Below are positions 18,414 through 28,136 of a stretch of DNA of 64,000 nucleotides, one piece after another (the first letter of the stretch is position 1; each line of letters opens with the position of its first letter). The translations under genes were made by a program, and so were the position numbers. Source of the DNA: Flavicella sediminum (GTDB lineage: Bacteria > Bacteroidota > Bacteroidia > Flavobacteriales > Flavobacteriaceae); assembly GCF_006381105.1 (NCBI RefSeq), contig NZ_VDET01000008.1, positions 124,001 through 188,000 on the forward strand, written 5' to 3'. The notes beneath the pieces were generated by a model. That model was not told the origin of the DNA. It ran no database searches and saw only the letters and a program-made list of their open reading frames with translations.

Positions 18414-19451
18414 ATGGGGATATGTAGTTTGAAGGAAGTGAAGGTGGCTTTGCTGTTTTTATTTTTTTCAATGCTTAGTTTTGGACAAACGATAGAGTTT
18501 ACCAAAAGGACAGGGACTGATAACCCATTGGATACAGCAGATGTTGGTACAGGTATTAATTCTGCTTCTGTAGATATTGATAATGATGGCGATTTCGATT
18601 TGTTTATTGGAAATTTAGCAGGAACAATCAGGTATTATAAAAATATTAGTACAGAAGAAAATCCTAATGTTTTTGAAGAACAAGAAGCAGCAGGCAATCC
18701 ATTAGCACTGGTTGCTGTTGGAGCAAATTCTAGTCCAACTTTTACAGATCTTGATGATGATGGTGATTATGATGTTTTTGTAGGTAGTGGCTCTGGAATT
18801 TCTTATTTTAAAAATGAAGGAACAATTACAACGCCTATTTTTGTTTTGAAAACAGGAAGTGAAAATCCGCTTTCGGGTTTGGTTGGTGCAAGTAATCATT
18901 CCTATTCGACTTCTTTTGTAGATATTGATGCAGATATGGATTTGGATTGTTTTATAGGTTGGATCGATTATGAATCCGCTGATACAGCAGGCATCTATTT
19001 TTATAAAAATAATGGGACAGAAGTGGCACCCGTTTTTGAAAACCAACTGAATGCTGAAAATCCATTTAGAGACTTTAACGAATTGTATCCAAACCCTGTA
19101 TTCTTAGATATGGATGCGGATGAAGATTTGGATGTTTTTATAGGAAAAGGAAATGGTACTTATTCGTATTATGAAAATACAACAGAGGCAGAGGAATTAG
19201 GTTTAGATAATATTCAAAATGAAAATGTTCACTTTTTTCCAAATCCAGCGGTGTCAGATGTAACCTTTGTCGTTCAACAAGAATTTGTAAAAGTGGAATT
19301 GTTTTCTTTGTCAGGTTTGTTGGTGTATAGCGGACAAATAACGAAGGAAACCCCAAAATTAAATATTCAAAATTTTGCAGATGGAATTTATATTCTACGT
19401 TTGCAAGATGGCGAAAATAAGATCGTAAAAAAATTGGTGATTAGTAAGTAA
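18414..19451 (+). CDS. Secreted VCBS/FG-GAP-repeat protein with T9SS sorting domain
   Basis: The protein has 345 residues from the ATG of MGICSL; a TTG nine codons upstream is a weaker start. A signal peptide ends near LFFSMLSFGQ. Four FG-GAP/VCBS-like repeats follow, each with a calcium-type DxDxDxD loop: VDIDNDGDFDLFIG, TDLDDDGDYDVFVG, VDIDADMDLDCFIG and LDMDADEDLDVFIG. The last 75 residues (NVHFFPNPAVSDVTF to the C-terminal KKLVISK) are a type A sorting domain for the type IX secretion system, so the protein should be exported to the cell surface or medium. It lies between trpB and trpA on the same strand and has no evident role in tryptophan synthesis. Ligand unknown. Confidence 0.88.
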   Translation: MGICSLKEVKVALLFLFFSMLSFGQTIEFTKRTGTDNPLDTADVGTGINSASVDIDNDGDFDLFIGNLAGTIRYYKNISTEENPNVFEEQEAAGNPLALVAVGANSSPTFTDLDDDGDYDVFVGSGSGISYFKNEGTITTPIFVLKTGSENPLSGLVGASNHSYSTSFVDIDADMDLDCFIGWIDYESADTAGIYFYKNNGTEVAPVFENQLNAENPFRDFNELYPNPVFLDMDADEDLDVFIGKGNGTYSYYENTTEAEELGLDNIQNENVHFFPNPAVSDVTFVVQQEFVKVELFSLSGLLVYSGQITKETPKLNIQNFADGIYILRLQDGENKIVKKLVISK

Positions 19452-19479
19452 AGGTAAATACAGAAATAAAAACTAGTAG

Positions 19480-19487
19480 TACCTTTG
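19480..19487 (+). promoter_or_regulatory. Possible promoter box ahead of trpA
   Basis: TACCTTTG matches TAnnTTTG 16 bases before the trpA ATG, without a good -33 element. If used, the trpA mRNA would have a very short leader. Confidence 0.35.
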
Positions 19488-19503
19488 GTAAAAAGATAAA
19501 CAA

Positions 19504-20271
19504 ATGAGTGCATTAATAGAGTTATTAAAAACAAAACAAAACAGATTGTGTTCTGTGTTTTTTTCAGCAGGTTTTCCAAAACTTGAAGACACAGCAACCA
19601 TTATAAAAGAATTAAGTACAAATGGCGTAGATTTTATTGAAGTAGGTTTGCCTTATTCAGATCCTCTAGCCGATGGTACAACCATTCAATACAGTAGTGC
19701 CGTTGCTTTGAAAAATGGAATTAATTTAGATGTTATTTTTGAGCAGCTAAAATCTGTTAAAAAAGAAAATACAGCACCTTTGGTTTTAATGGGATACTTG
19801 AACCAAGTTTTGAAATTTGGTGAAGAAAAATTTTGTGAAAGCTGTAGAGAATGTGGTATTGAAACGGTTATTTTACCAGATTTACCAATGATTGAATATG
19901 AAAACCATTACAAAGCTTTGTTTGCAAGTTATGGTATTTCCAATGTGTTTTTAATTACACCACAAACTTCTGATGAAAGAATTAGAAAGATTGATGAGAT
20001 GACCGAAGCTTTTATTTATGTTGTGGCTTCTTCTTCTATTACTGGTGCAAAAGGTGGTATTTCTGATGGGCAAATCGCTTATTTTGAACGTATCAAAGCC
20101 ATGAACTTAAAAAGTAAATTAATTGTAGGTTTTGGAATTTCTAACAAAGAAACTTTTGATACTGCTTGTGACTATATGAATGGTGCCATTATTGGTTCTG
20201 CCTTTATCAATTTTCTAGATGAAAAAGGAGTAGCGGCTATCCCTGAATTTACAAAGGGTATTTTAGCCTAA
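19504..20271 (+). CDS. trpA: Tryptophan synthase alpha subunit
   Basis: This 255-residue TIM-barrel enzyme splits indole-3-glycerol phosphate and channels indole to TrpB. FIEVGLPYSDPLADG near residue 43 carries the catalytic Glu, and the second catalytic Asp is in ETVILPDLPMIE. The phosphate site is IVGFGISNKE and GAIIGSAF. It ends the trp operon and is followed by a strong terminator. Confidence 0.96.
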   Translation: MSALIELLKTKQNRLCSVFFSAGFPKLEDTATIIKELSTNGVDFIEVGLPYSDPLADGTTIQYSSAVALKNGINLDVIFEQLKSVKKENTAPLVLMGYLNQVLKFGEEKFCESCRECGIETVILPDLPMIEYENHYKALFASYGISNVFLITPQTSDERIRKIDEMTEAFIYVVASSSITGAKGGISDGQIAYFERIKAMNLKSKLIVGFGISNKETFDTACDYMNGAIIGSAFINFLDEKGVAAIPEFTKGILA

Positions 20272-20286
20272 GATTTTTAAATATTA

Positions 20287-20321
20287 AAAGCGCCCTTTAG
20301 ATTTTTCTAAAGGGCTTTTTT
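20287..20321 (+). terminator. Terminator of the trp operon
   Basis: AAAAGC(G)CCCTTTAG pairs with CTAAAGGGCTTTT, with a one-base bulge and a T-rich tail, 15 bases after trpA. Confidence 0.85.
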
Positions 20322-20368
20322 GTGCATATTATTTTGTCAGAATTCCTGCTAAAAGAAAAAATACAGTT

Positions 20369-20376
20369 TACCTTTG
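20369..20376 (+). promoter_or_regulatory. -7 element before the FUSC gene
   Basis: TACCTTTG is an exact TAnnTTTG match 18 bases before the ATG. No clear -33 TTG at the right distance. Confidence 0.45.
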
Positions 20377-20394
20377 TGCTCTCAAAATAGATGT

Positions 20395-22647
20395 ATGTTT
20401 GATGCGCTAAGACGTTTTTTTATAAGTGCAGATTTTTATAAAAGTCTTACCTTTTCTATAGGGGCCTTGTTGCCTATTTTAATTAGTGAGTTTTGTTACG
20501 ACAATGCCACCATTGGTTTTGCCATTGCTTTAGGGGTTTTTTACAACTCGCCAACAAATGTTGCAGGTAGTGTTCGTCATAGAACCTATGGAATGCTAAT
20601 CGCTATTTGTTTGACCACCTTAGCGACGCTTATAATGGGCTATGCGGTCTTTCATCTTTGGGTGTTACTTTCTGTTTTAGGTTGTCTTACTTTTTTAATT
20701 TCTTACCTATCTGTTTTTGGATTTAGAGCTTCGCTTGTTTCATTTGCAGGTTTGTTGGCTGTGGTTATTAGCTTCGGAAATTCTTATGTTCAGGTAAGTG
20801 TATTGGAATATGCATTGCTTATTGGAGCTGGAGGTGTTTGGTATTTATTCTTGGCTAGTTTTATGAACTATATCAACCCTAGAATGTATGTAGAAGAATT
20901 ATTATCGGATACTTTAGAGTTGACCGCAAAATATTTGGAAGTACGTGCTAAATTATTAACAGAAACCGAGCAACGAGAACAATTAACAAAACAGTTATTC
21001 GACTACCAAGCGCAGCTTAGCGAGAAACATGAAACCCTGCGGGCAGTCATTCTAACCAAACGTCAGAAGTCGGGAGTTTCCAATAGAATTAGACGAAAAT
21101 TATTGATTTTTATAGAATTGGTTGATATGTTAGAATTGGCCATTGCAAATCCGATAGACTATCAAAAATTGGACGAATTGTTTAAAGATCGACAAGAACA
21201 AATTTTGCCGTTTGTCGATTTGATTTTAGAAATGGTTTCGCAATTGGACTATATTTCGAAAGTAATTATTCGAGGAGAAAAACCAAAATCGAATAGTGAA
21301 ATTCGGTTTTTGTTGAAAAAAATTAGAACTTCTATTGATGCCTATAAGGAGAAAATTGATTTAGAAAATCATAGTGAAGGGTTTTATATATTGGTTCACC
21401 TTTTTGAATACCAAGCAGAACAAGCTCATAAAATAAAAGCCATTGAACGCGCCTTAACGGTTATTTCTGGGAATAATTCTTTAAAATCTTTTACTACAGA
21501 AGACGCCAAGTTTTTAACACCTCAGGATTATGGTTTTAATAAATTAAAAGAAAATTTCAGTTTTAAGTCCTCTATTTTTAGACATTCCTTGCGTTTGTCT
21601 ATTGTTATGGTTGTCGGTTTTTTAGTAGGAGAATTGTTCTCTTTTCAAAATCCTTATTGGATTTTAATTACCTTATTGGTTATTATGCGGCCTAGTTATG
21701 GCTTGACAAAAAAGCGCATGCAGCAAAGGGTTGTAGGAACTTTAATAGGAGCAGTTATTGCTTTGGTAGTAGTTTTACTGATTCAAAATACGGTGGTGTT
21801 TGCTGTGTTGGCAGCACTAACGTTGGCTTTGGCATTGGCTTTGGTTCAATTAAATTATAGAATATTTGCTGTTTTTTTAACCTTGCATATTGTGTTTCTG
21901 TATGCCGTTTATAGCCCAGATGTTATTCATGCGGTACAATTTCGAGTTATTGATACTTTGGTTGGCGCAGCTTTGGCTTTTTTATCCAATTTGTTTTTAT
22001 TTCCGGCCTGGGAGTTTATGAGTATTGAAGAATCTGTGGAAAAGGTGTTGAAAGGGAATTGTAGTTATTTAAAACAGATTGATGAAACCTATCACACAAA
22101 AAAAGAAATTGATGCCGATTATAAGTTGGCGCGTAAACAGGCTTTTTTGGCTATTGGCGATTTAAATGCTGCTTTTCAAAGAATGACACAAGAACCTAAG
22201 TCGCGACAAAAATATTTTGATAAAATTTATGAAATTGTCGTTTCTAGCAATACCTTTTTATCTTCATTAGCTTCCTTAGGTACTTTTGTAAGAACCCATA
22301 AAACAACAACGGTATCTGTTTCTGTTGAGACCTTTGTAGAGAATATTTTGGGGAATCTTGAAAATGGAATTGCCCTTTTGCAAAATAAAAAAATGACGAA
22401 TCTAAATGCAGAAGAGGAAATTCAAGGGGCATTGAGTTCCTTAGAAAAAAAATACGATGCACTAACAAAAGATTATGATACCATTGAGTTGAAAGGAGCT
22501 GAGGCTTTTGCCACAAAAGAAAATTTGGTTGGTGAAATTCAAGAAGCTAAATTAGTATTGGAACAAATGTCGTATTTATTTACGCTGTCAAAAAACATGA
22601 TCAACCAGATAAAAGAATATCAATTAGAAAAACAAGAAGATGTATAA
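20395..22647 (+). CDS. FUSC-family (YccS/YhfK-like) inner-membrane protein
   Basis: This protein of 750 residues begins at the ATG of MFDALRRFF; the TTG seven codons earlier overlaps the promoter box. It has the duplicated FUSC layout: about six hydrophobic segments in residues 20-160, a long soluble helical stretch (about 170-385), a second membrane block (about 400-535, NPYWILITLLVIMRPSYGLTKKRMQQRVVGTLIG), and a C-terminal helical region. The motif PxxGLTxxRxxxRxxGT is characteristic. Relatives include aromatic-acid exporters and fusaric-acid resistance proteins, but the YccS branch is of unknown substrate. The downstream small gene overlaps its end by eight bases. Confidence 0.88.
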   Translation: MFDALRRFFISADFYKSLTFSIGALLPILISEFCYDNATIGFAIALGVFYNSPTNVAGSVRHRTYGMLIAICLTTLATLIMGYAVFHLWVLLSVLGCLTFLISYLSVFGFRASLVSFAGLLAVVISFGNSYVQVSVLEYALLIGAGGVWYLFLASFMNYINPRMYVEELLSDTLELTAKYLEVRAKLLTETEQREQLTKQLFDYQAQLSEKHETLRAVILTKRQKSGVSNRIRRKLLIFIELVDMLELAIANPIDYQKLDELFKDRQEQILPFVDLILEMVSQLDYISKVIIRGEKPKSNSEIRFLLKKIRTSIDAYKEKIDLENHSEGFYILVHLFEYQAEQAHKIKAIERALTVISGNNSLKSFTTEDAKFLTPQDYGFNKLKENFSFKSSIFRHSLRLSIVMVVGFLVGELFSFQNPYWILITLLVIMRPSYGLTKKRMQQRVVGTLIGAVIALVVVLLIQNTVVFAVLAALTLALALALVQLNYRIFAVFLTLHIVFLYAVYSPDVIHAVQFRVIDTLVGAALAFLSNLFLFPAWEFMSIEESVEKVLKGNCSYLKQIDETYHTKKEIDADYKLARKQAFLAIGDLNAAFQRMTQEPKSRQKYFDKIYEIVVSSNTFLSSLASLGTFVRTHKTTTVSVSVETFVENILGNLENGIALLQNKKMTNLNAEEEIQGALSSLEKKYDALTKDYDTIELKGAEAFATKENLVGEIQEAKLVLEQMSYLFTLSKNMINQIKEYQLEKQEDV

Positions 22648-23149
22648 AAGTATTGAATTAGTCCCCTTGCAAGCGTATGCCATTTTAATGAATGATTGGA
22701 ATGAAGAAATTTCTGGTTTTTTTATTGCCGAAGGATCAGAGTGGATTTTGTTACACGACAATCAAAATGATTTTATGATTGACGGTTTGCGTTTTGTCCA
22801 TAAAAGAAATATCGATGAAATACTACGTGAAGAAGATGAAATTTTTAAAGAAAAAATAAGAGCCCTAAAATATCCTGATCTTTCTATAGAACATGCATAC
22901 GATTTAGATGATACGGGCATATTAATTAGGCAAATACAAGCTAAAAATGAATTATTTCACTTTGATACTTATGATGAGGAGGAATTGACTTTAGGGAAGA
23001 TTACAAGTGTTGCTGACAAAGATTTTGAAACAAAAACACTGACTCCTACAGCTACTTGGGGTGATGTTTGTTTTTGTGAATTTGCAGAACTAAGCTCATT
23101 AGCCATTGAAAATGATTATTTAAACTCGCTAAGTTTTTTAATCAAATAA
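22640..23149 (+). CDS. Uncharacterised cytoplasmic protein coupled to the FUSC gene
   Basis: This 169-residue protein has no signal peptide or membrane segment and is acidic (many Asp/Glu, for example REEDEIFKEK and DTYDEEEL). I do not recognise the family. It contains WILLHDNQNDFMIDGLRFVHKRNI near residue 35 and TWGDVCFCEFAELSSLA near the end, which suggests a small alpha/beta fold. Its start overlaps the FUSC gene by eight bases, so translation is probably coupled. A symmetric terminator follows. Confidence 0.7.
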   Translation: MYKSIELVPLQAYAILMNDWNEEISGFFIAEGSEWILLHDNQNDFMIDGLRFVHKRNIDEILREEDEIFKEKIRALKYPDLSIEHAYDLDDTGILIRQIQAKNELFHFDTYDEEELTLGKITSVADKDFETKTLTPTATWGDVCFCEFAELSSLAIENDYLNSLSFLIK

Positions 23150-23156
23150 CATTTTA

Positions 23157-23197
23157 CAATGATTTTATTTTGGTGTTGTATCAAAATAAAATCATTG
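23157..23197. terminator. Bidirectional terminator between convergent genes
   Basis: A perfect 16-bp inverted repeat (CAATGATTTTATTTTG) with a nine-base spacer lies between the plus-strand 169-residue gene and the minus-strand TonB-receptor-like gene. Confidence 0.8.
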
Positions 23198-23214
23198 TTT
23201 TACATCTTGGTTTT

Positions 23215-24933
23215 TTATTTCAAATGAAACTGGTATTTCAACCCAGCCATAATTTGAAAACCTTGTACTTCAAAATTTGAAAAACGTTGGTAGTTTTGAT
23301 TGAATAGATTGCTCACTTCCATAAAAGCGCTCCATTTTGAACTAAACTGATAATGTGCATTGATATTCAAATCGGCATAGGCTTTTAAAAATTGTGGTAT
23401 GCTAGAACCATCGGAATTCATTAATACATCTTTACGTTTTCCAACAATGTAAAGCTCCGACCCAAAGCGCCATTTTTGAAAACTAAAATCTCCGAAAATA
23501 GTGGTGTTGAATTTTGCTAAATTCCAAGCTTCTTGCTCTAGTTCTGTATCGTACGATTTGATATGCGCATTCGCGCCAATAGTTAGATTGTCAAATAATT
23601 CTGTAGAAATTTCTCCAAAGAAATCTAAAGTTTTGATATTGTCATAAACTACATCAAATGAATTTCCGTAGTTGTAACCTTGGTCTTGAACGTCAGTTCC
23701 ATCTGATAAATTTTGGTTTAAACGAAACAAAGTCTTGTTGTCTTCGTTGCTATAAGTAGCTTTTACATTGTAATTTATTCTTGAGGATAATTTTCCTTTT
23801 AAACCTGTGTAAACAGTATAGGTGTTATCAGTGGGTTTAAGGTCTAATGATGGTGATACATATGGGTTTAAGGTCGACAAGTTACGGTAGGTGTTTTGTT
23901 GTAGGCCACCGTTGATTCCTGCATATACATTAAAAAGTTCATCAACAACTACATAATCAACTTTTAGGTCGGGGTAGACTTTAAACAATGAAGTCTTGTT
24001 TTCTAAATCCGAAGTGTAATTTATTTTTGCGCCAATAGAGAAAAATAAATTTTCCTTTTGAATTGGGTAATAAGCTCCAGATTTTAAGCTTAACAAACCA
24101 TAGTTAATGTTCTCGGTAGCCTCATAGTTTTGTTTGAATTCACCATTTAAAATTTCTACCGAAACATCGGCTAAAATTTTATTTTTCTTTAGTGGAAATT
24201 CAAATTGAGGCTTTAATATTAACTGCATTTCATCACTATCAAACTTGTCAGAAAATGTATGTACTTCGGCCTGAATGTTTTTAAGCTTTCCTTTTTTAAA
24301 AGCCAATTCAGCTGCTAGAGACAAGTCGTTATAAACTTGCTGCTCTTCAATAGCATCAATCACAGAGCTAAAGTCGGTTGCCATTGGCAAGCCATACCAA
24401 TTGTATACATTTCTACTGTAGTTTACACTTCCTTTCCAGGTATGGTGGCGTTGCTTATTTTTATAATCTAAGGCAATATTTGTGTTGAGGTACTTGTCGT
24501 TTAGCGCCACGTTTTTGATACCACCGTTAGAGGCCTTGTTGTATAATAAAAAGTCAAACTCATGTACCCTATTTTTTTTCGTTAAAAAAGCTTCTACCAA
24601 AGGAGTTCCATAATTACCATATCCGATTCTTACAAAATTTAGATAGTTTATCTTTTTTTTAGGCTGAATAGCGGTTTTATACGAGCCTACGTTGGGTGTA
24701 AAAATAGAGGGCACTTGTGTTTCATTGATAGAATAAGTTTGTGCTTTTTTTTGCGTATCCTTGGTGTCAATTGTCGGATTGTCTTTACTTTTAAAAGCAT
24801 CTGAAATTGTTGGCGTGTATGAGGTAACGACATTTATTACTTCTGTGGCAATGGTGTCTTTTTCTTGTTGCGCAAAAGTAGTTGCCGTTAGGCAAAGCAA
24901 GAAAACCAATAAAATTTGTTTTTTTAGTATCAT
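23215..24933 (-). CDS. TonB-receptor-like outer-membrane barrel lacking a plug
   Basis: From the ATG of MILKKQILL the protein has 572 residues; an ATG nine codons upstream would overlap the TPR gene. A signal peptide ends TATTFAQ. After a short linker (VINVVTSYTPTISDAFK) the rest is alternating beta strands with the aromatic C-terminal pattern of a TonB-dependent barrel (VQGFQIMAGLKYQFHLK). At this length there is no room for a normal plug, and no plug motif is visible. Known TonB receptors have a plug of about 130 residues. It is directly downstream of the 1006-residue TPR gene, so the two probably act together in the outer envelope. Substrate unknown. Confidence 0.82.
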   Translation of the reverse strand: MILKKQILLVFLLCLTATTFAQQEKDTIATEVINVVTSYTPTISDAFKSKDNPTIDTKDTQKKAQTYSINETQVPSIFTPNVGSYKTAIQPKKKINYLNFVRIGYGNYGTPLVEAFLTKKNRVHEFDFLLYNKASNGGIKNVALNDKYLNTNIALDYKNKQRHHTWKGSVNYSRNVYNWYGLPMATDFSSVIDAIEEQQVYNDLSLAAELAFKKGKLKNIQAEVHTFSDKFDSDEMQLILKPQFEFPLKKNKILADVSVEILNGEFKQNYEATENINYGLLSLKSGAYYPIQKENLFFSIGAKINYTSDLENKTSLFKVYPDLKVDYVVVDELFNVYAGINGGLQQNTYRNLSTLNPYVSPSLDLKPTDNTYTVYTGLKGKLSSRINYNVKATYSNEDNKTLFRLNQNLSDGTDVQDQGYNYGNSFDVVYDNIKTLDFFGEISTELFDNLTIGANAHIKSYDTELEQEAWNLAKFNTTIFGDFSFQKWRFGSELYIVGKRKDVLMNSDGSSIPQFLKAYADLNINAHYQFSSKWSAFMEVSNLFNQNYQRFSNFEVQGFQIMAGLKYQFHLK

Positions 24934-24940
24934 ATTATTT

Positions 24941-27900
24941 TTAGAAATCAGTGCTTTCATTTTCAGTTTTTGTTGTATTTCTTTTGGTAATCTCTTCTAG
25001 TATAGTTTGTGCTTCTAATTTTAAATCTTCAAACTGACCGTAGTTTTTAATTATGTTTTCTAAAATAAAAGTTGCTTGAAAGGCATCCTTTAAACCATCG
25101 TTATTTTTGGCCATTAACAATAAACCTTTTACGCCCCAGTATTTGTGTGACGCATAATCGGCCGCCAGTATTTGAACGGTTTTGTTAGAAGCTTCATAGT
25201 CTTTGTCAAGATTTTTAAAATACGCATCGTAGTATAAGGCTTCCGCTTTTAAGGCTCCTTTTGCAATTTTAGAAACTTCTTCATAAGCAGTTTTTGCTTT
25301 TTCCAATTGTGCTGTTTTAATAGCAGATCTGGCAATAAATATATAGGCATCAGATTTTACTTGATCTTCTACTTTTTTATTTTCTAGTACTTTTTCAGCA
25401 TAAAGAACGGTGTTTTCAAAGTCTTGTTTTTCATACATTCCCTTCATCAAATTGCTTTGTGCAAAAACAATATTTTGAGGGAAATTAGCTTCCAGTTCCA
25501 ATCTTTTTAAAATAGGAATTGCTTGTTCCCAATTATTTTTTTCTAAATAAATTTGTGCCAATCTCGATAAGGCTTGTTCTGTAAATTCACTGGCGTTTTG
25601 TGAAATAACAAATTGATATTGTTCTGCTGCTTTTTCAGTGTTTTTAGTTGAGAAATATGCTTGAGCACTATAAAAATTGGCTTTTAATGCATGTATCCCT
25701 TCAGGAAAGTTGATCAAATATTTTTTAAAGCTTGAAATGGCTTGGGTTAAATTGTTGGCCAAAAACTTTTTCTCTGCGGCCTCATACATGGTGTTGTCTA
25801 AATCAATGTCAGAAACACTGGTATAATTGATACTTCTAATCCATTCAGCATATTCATCTACTTTGTCAATATCTACATATACCTGACGCGCATTTTTAAC
25901 AGCCTGAGACGCTTCTTTTGATTTAGGGTATGTACTGACAATAGATTTGTATTTGGCTATGGATTTATCTGGGTTGTTTTCGTTGTAATAGATAAGTCCC
26001 TGTTTTAGCAAGGCATTGGGTATGTATACACTTTTTTTGTGGGTGTCAATTAATTTTTGAAAAGTACTGATTGCATTTGAACTTTGTCTTTCTCGGATAT
26101 AGGCATTTCCTAATTCAAACAAGGCATCGTCTTTATAAGTAGATTTTGGATGGTTTTTTGAAAAAGGTTTTAAGGTTTCAATTTTTTTGGTATTTCGACT
26201 GACAAAACCATAACTAATGGCTTTTTGGTATTGCGCATAGTCGGCATCAATAGCGTTGGCTTCTATCACTTTATTATAGGCTGTCATGGCGTTCCAATAA
26301 CTTTTTCCGATAAAATGGCAATCGCCTAAACGCACATAACTATCGTAAAATTTCACCTTGTCTTTGGGTTTTGTTTTAATGAAGTTTTCAAAATATCCTT
26401 TGGCTCTATCGTAGTCTTTTAATTTAAAATAACTGTAGCCAATAGAGTAATTACTGTTTTTATACTCTTCGGTGTTTTTGGCATAAGCATTGGTTGAAAA
26501 TCTTTTAAAATCAAGTAGGGCTTGTTTAAAATTATACATTCTGTAATAAGTTTCTGCTTGCCAATACAAAGCTCTAGCCTGAACTTTTTTGTCAAAAACC
26601 TGGTTGCTAGAAGTTTTAAAATGTGCTAAAGCTTCTTGGTAATCGGAATTTTGAAACAATTGAATTCCTCTATACAAGGATGTTTTTTGGTAGTTGCTAT
26701 CTTTTGATAAATGTCTTTTTTGATAATAGGCCAATGCACCTTTGTAATCTTTAGAGCTGATAAAAGATTGCACGATTAATTTATTAATTTCACGTGCCTT
26801 GGCATTGTTTGGGTATTGCTGAATATAACTCATTAAAACCTCTGAGGTGTTTTTGTAAGGGTTTCCAATGTCGTAACTCAATTTGGCATAATTGTACCAA
26901 GCATCTTCTTTTATGTCTTGGTCGTAATTCAATTCCGAACAATTTTTAAATGCATTTAAGGCTTCACTCTTTTTATCCATTTTTAAATACGAGTCGGCTA
27001 AATGATAATAGGCATTTTGAGCAACGGCATCTTTTCCTTTGGCAATTCTACTAAAGGTAAGTACGGCGTTTGGAAAATCATTTTCTTTATAATACGCATT
27101 CCCTAAAAAATAATGATCGTTGGTAGACAGTCGGTTTTTCTTTCCTTTGTAGTTTTTTAAATGTGGAATGGCTTTTTTGAAATCATTCAAATAAAAATAA
27201 CTTTCTCCAACAATTTTAGAAATTTCAGAAATCTGTCTTCTCGAAACAATTTTCAATAAATCTTCACCTGTTTCAACTACTTGCGTATACTTTTTTTGTT
27301 TGAAGTTGATGTTCATTAAGTAATAGGCCAAGTCGTTTTTATAACGGGCATTGTTTTCAATTTTCTTAAAATATTCTTGAGCCGTGCTGTAGTCTTCTTG
27401 TAAATAGGCAATGTACCCGTAGTAATAATTGGCTTCATCCGCATATATTTCAGAGCGGGTAAGGGGCAATAAATATTGTTTTGCTTCGGTGTATTTTTTG
27501 TTTGAAAACAACGCATAGCCCATTTTAAAATTATAATCGGCCTCTTGCTTATTTGTCATAAATTTAGGCGATGCTTTTTGAAACCATTTTAAGGAGGCGG
27601 CGGGTTTACCGTTGGCGTAGTAATGATTTCCAACTTCTAGATAGGCTTCATTTTTTCGATTGCTTGTAGGATAGTTTTGTACAAATTGTGTCATTAAGGC
27701 ATCTCCTCCTTTTTCGTTTAATTTAATAGCCGTTAGTGCGTAGTAATAATTGCAATCTTCACGGTATTCCGAATTGACATCCATCGTATGGAAGGCTTTT
27801 TCAAAATGTTGATTTGCGGCTTTGAAAGCTTCATTTTTATAAAAATCAACCGCTTTAAAATAAGCCATTTTGGCCAATTCATTGTGTTCAGATTTTTGAG

Positions 27901-27961
27901 CAATTGCAGGGGAGCTAACCGAAATAAGTAAAAGTGAAAAAACGTATGTAAAGTACTTCAT
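24941..27961 (-). CDS. Large periplasmic TPR protein
   Basis: This 1006-residue protein has a signal peptide ending SSPAIAQ and then a continuous array of tetratricopeptide-type helical hairpins over almost the whole length. Repeated pieces such as NYYYGYIAYLQEDYSTAQEYFKKI, DHYFLGNAYYKENDFPNAV and ALFELGNAYIRERQSSNAI show the W/L-G-Y-A-F-P spacing of TPRs, more than fifteen copies by eye. Such arrays bind other proteins. It precedes the plug-less barrel gene by seven bases and should be exported, so a periplasmic or outer-membrane scaffold role is likely. It is not one of the gliding or T9SS TPR proteins that I can name. Confidence 0.85.
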   Translation of the reverse strand: MKYFTYVFSLLLISVSSPAIAQKSEHNELAKMAYFKAVDFYKNEAFKAANQHFEKAFHTMDVNSEYREDCNYYYALTAIKLNEKGGDALMTQFVQNYPTSNRKNEAYLEVGNHYYANGKPAASLKWFQKASPKFMTNKQEADYNFKMGYALFSNKKYTEAKQYLLPLTRSEIYADEANYYYGYIAYLQEDYSTAQEYFKKIENNARYKNDLAYYLMNINFKQKKYTQVVETGEDLLKIVSRRQISEISKIVGESYFYLNDFKKAIPHLKNYKGKKNRLSTNDHYFLGNAYYKENDFPNAVLTFSRIAKGKDAVAQNAYYHLADSYLKMDKKSEALNAFKNCSELNYDQDIKEDAWYNYAKLSYDIGNPYKNTSEVLMSYIQQYPNNAKAREINKLIVQSFISSKDYKGALAYYQKRHLSKDSNYQKTSLYRGIQLFQNSDYQEALAHFKTSSNQVFDKKVQARALYWQAETYYRMYNFKQALLDFKRFSTNAYAKNTEEYKNSNYSIGYSYFKLKDYDRAKGYFENFIKTKPKDKVKFYDSYVRLGDCHFIGKSYWNAMTAYNKVIEANAIDADYAQYQKAISYGFVSRNTKKIETLKPFSKNHPKSTYKDDALFELGNAYIRERQSSNAISTFQKLIDTHKKSVYIPNALLKQGLIYYNENNPDKSIAKYKSIVSTYPKSKEASQAVKNARQVYVDIDKVDEYAEWIRSINYTSVSDIDLDNTMYEAAEKKFLANNLTQAISSFKKYLINFPEGIHALKANFYSAQAYFSTKNTEKAAEQYQFVISQNASEFTEQALSRLAQIYLEKNNWEQAIPILKRLELEANFPQNIVFAQSNLMKGMYEKQDFENTVLYAEKVLENKKVEDQVKSDAYIFIARSAIKTAQLEKAKTAYEEVSKIAKGALKAEALYYDAYFKNLDKDYEASNKTVQILAADYASHKYWGVKGLLLMAKNNDGLKDAFQATFILENIIKNYGQFEDLKLEAQTILEEITKRNTTKTENESTDF

Positions 27962-28136
27962 TTAATAAGGTGTTTGATATCCAAAAATAAATAATTATCT
28001 CCTAGTAAAACGTTCAAATTTTTTTTTTATTGAACAAGTTGTTAAATTCACAATTGCGCTTTAACATCAGGTTTTAGAAATTGTTTTACTGTGCATTGAA
28101 TAACAAGAACCGTGCTAGAATGATTTGGAACAACAG

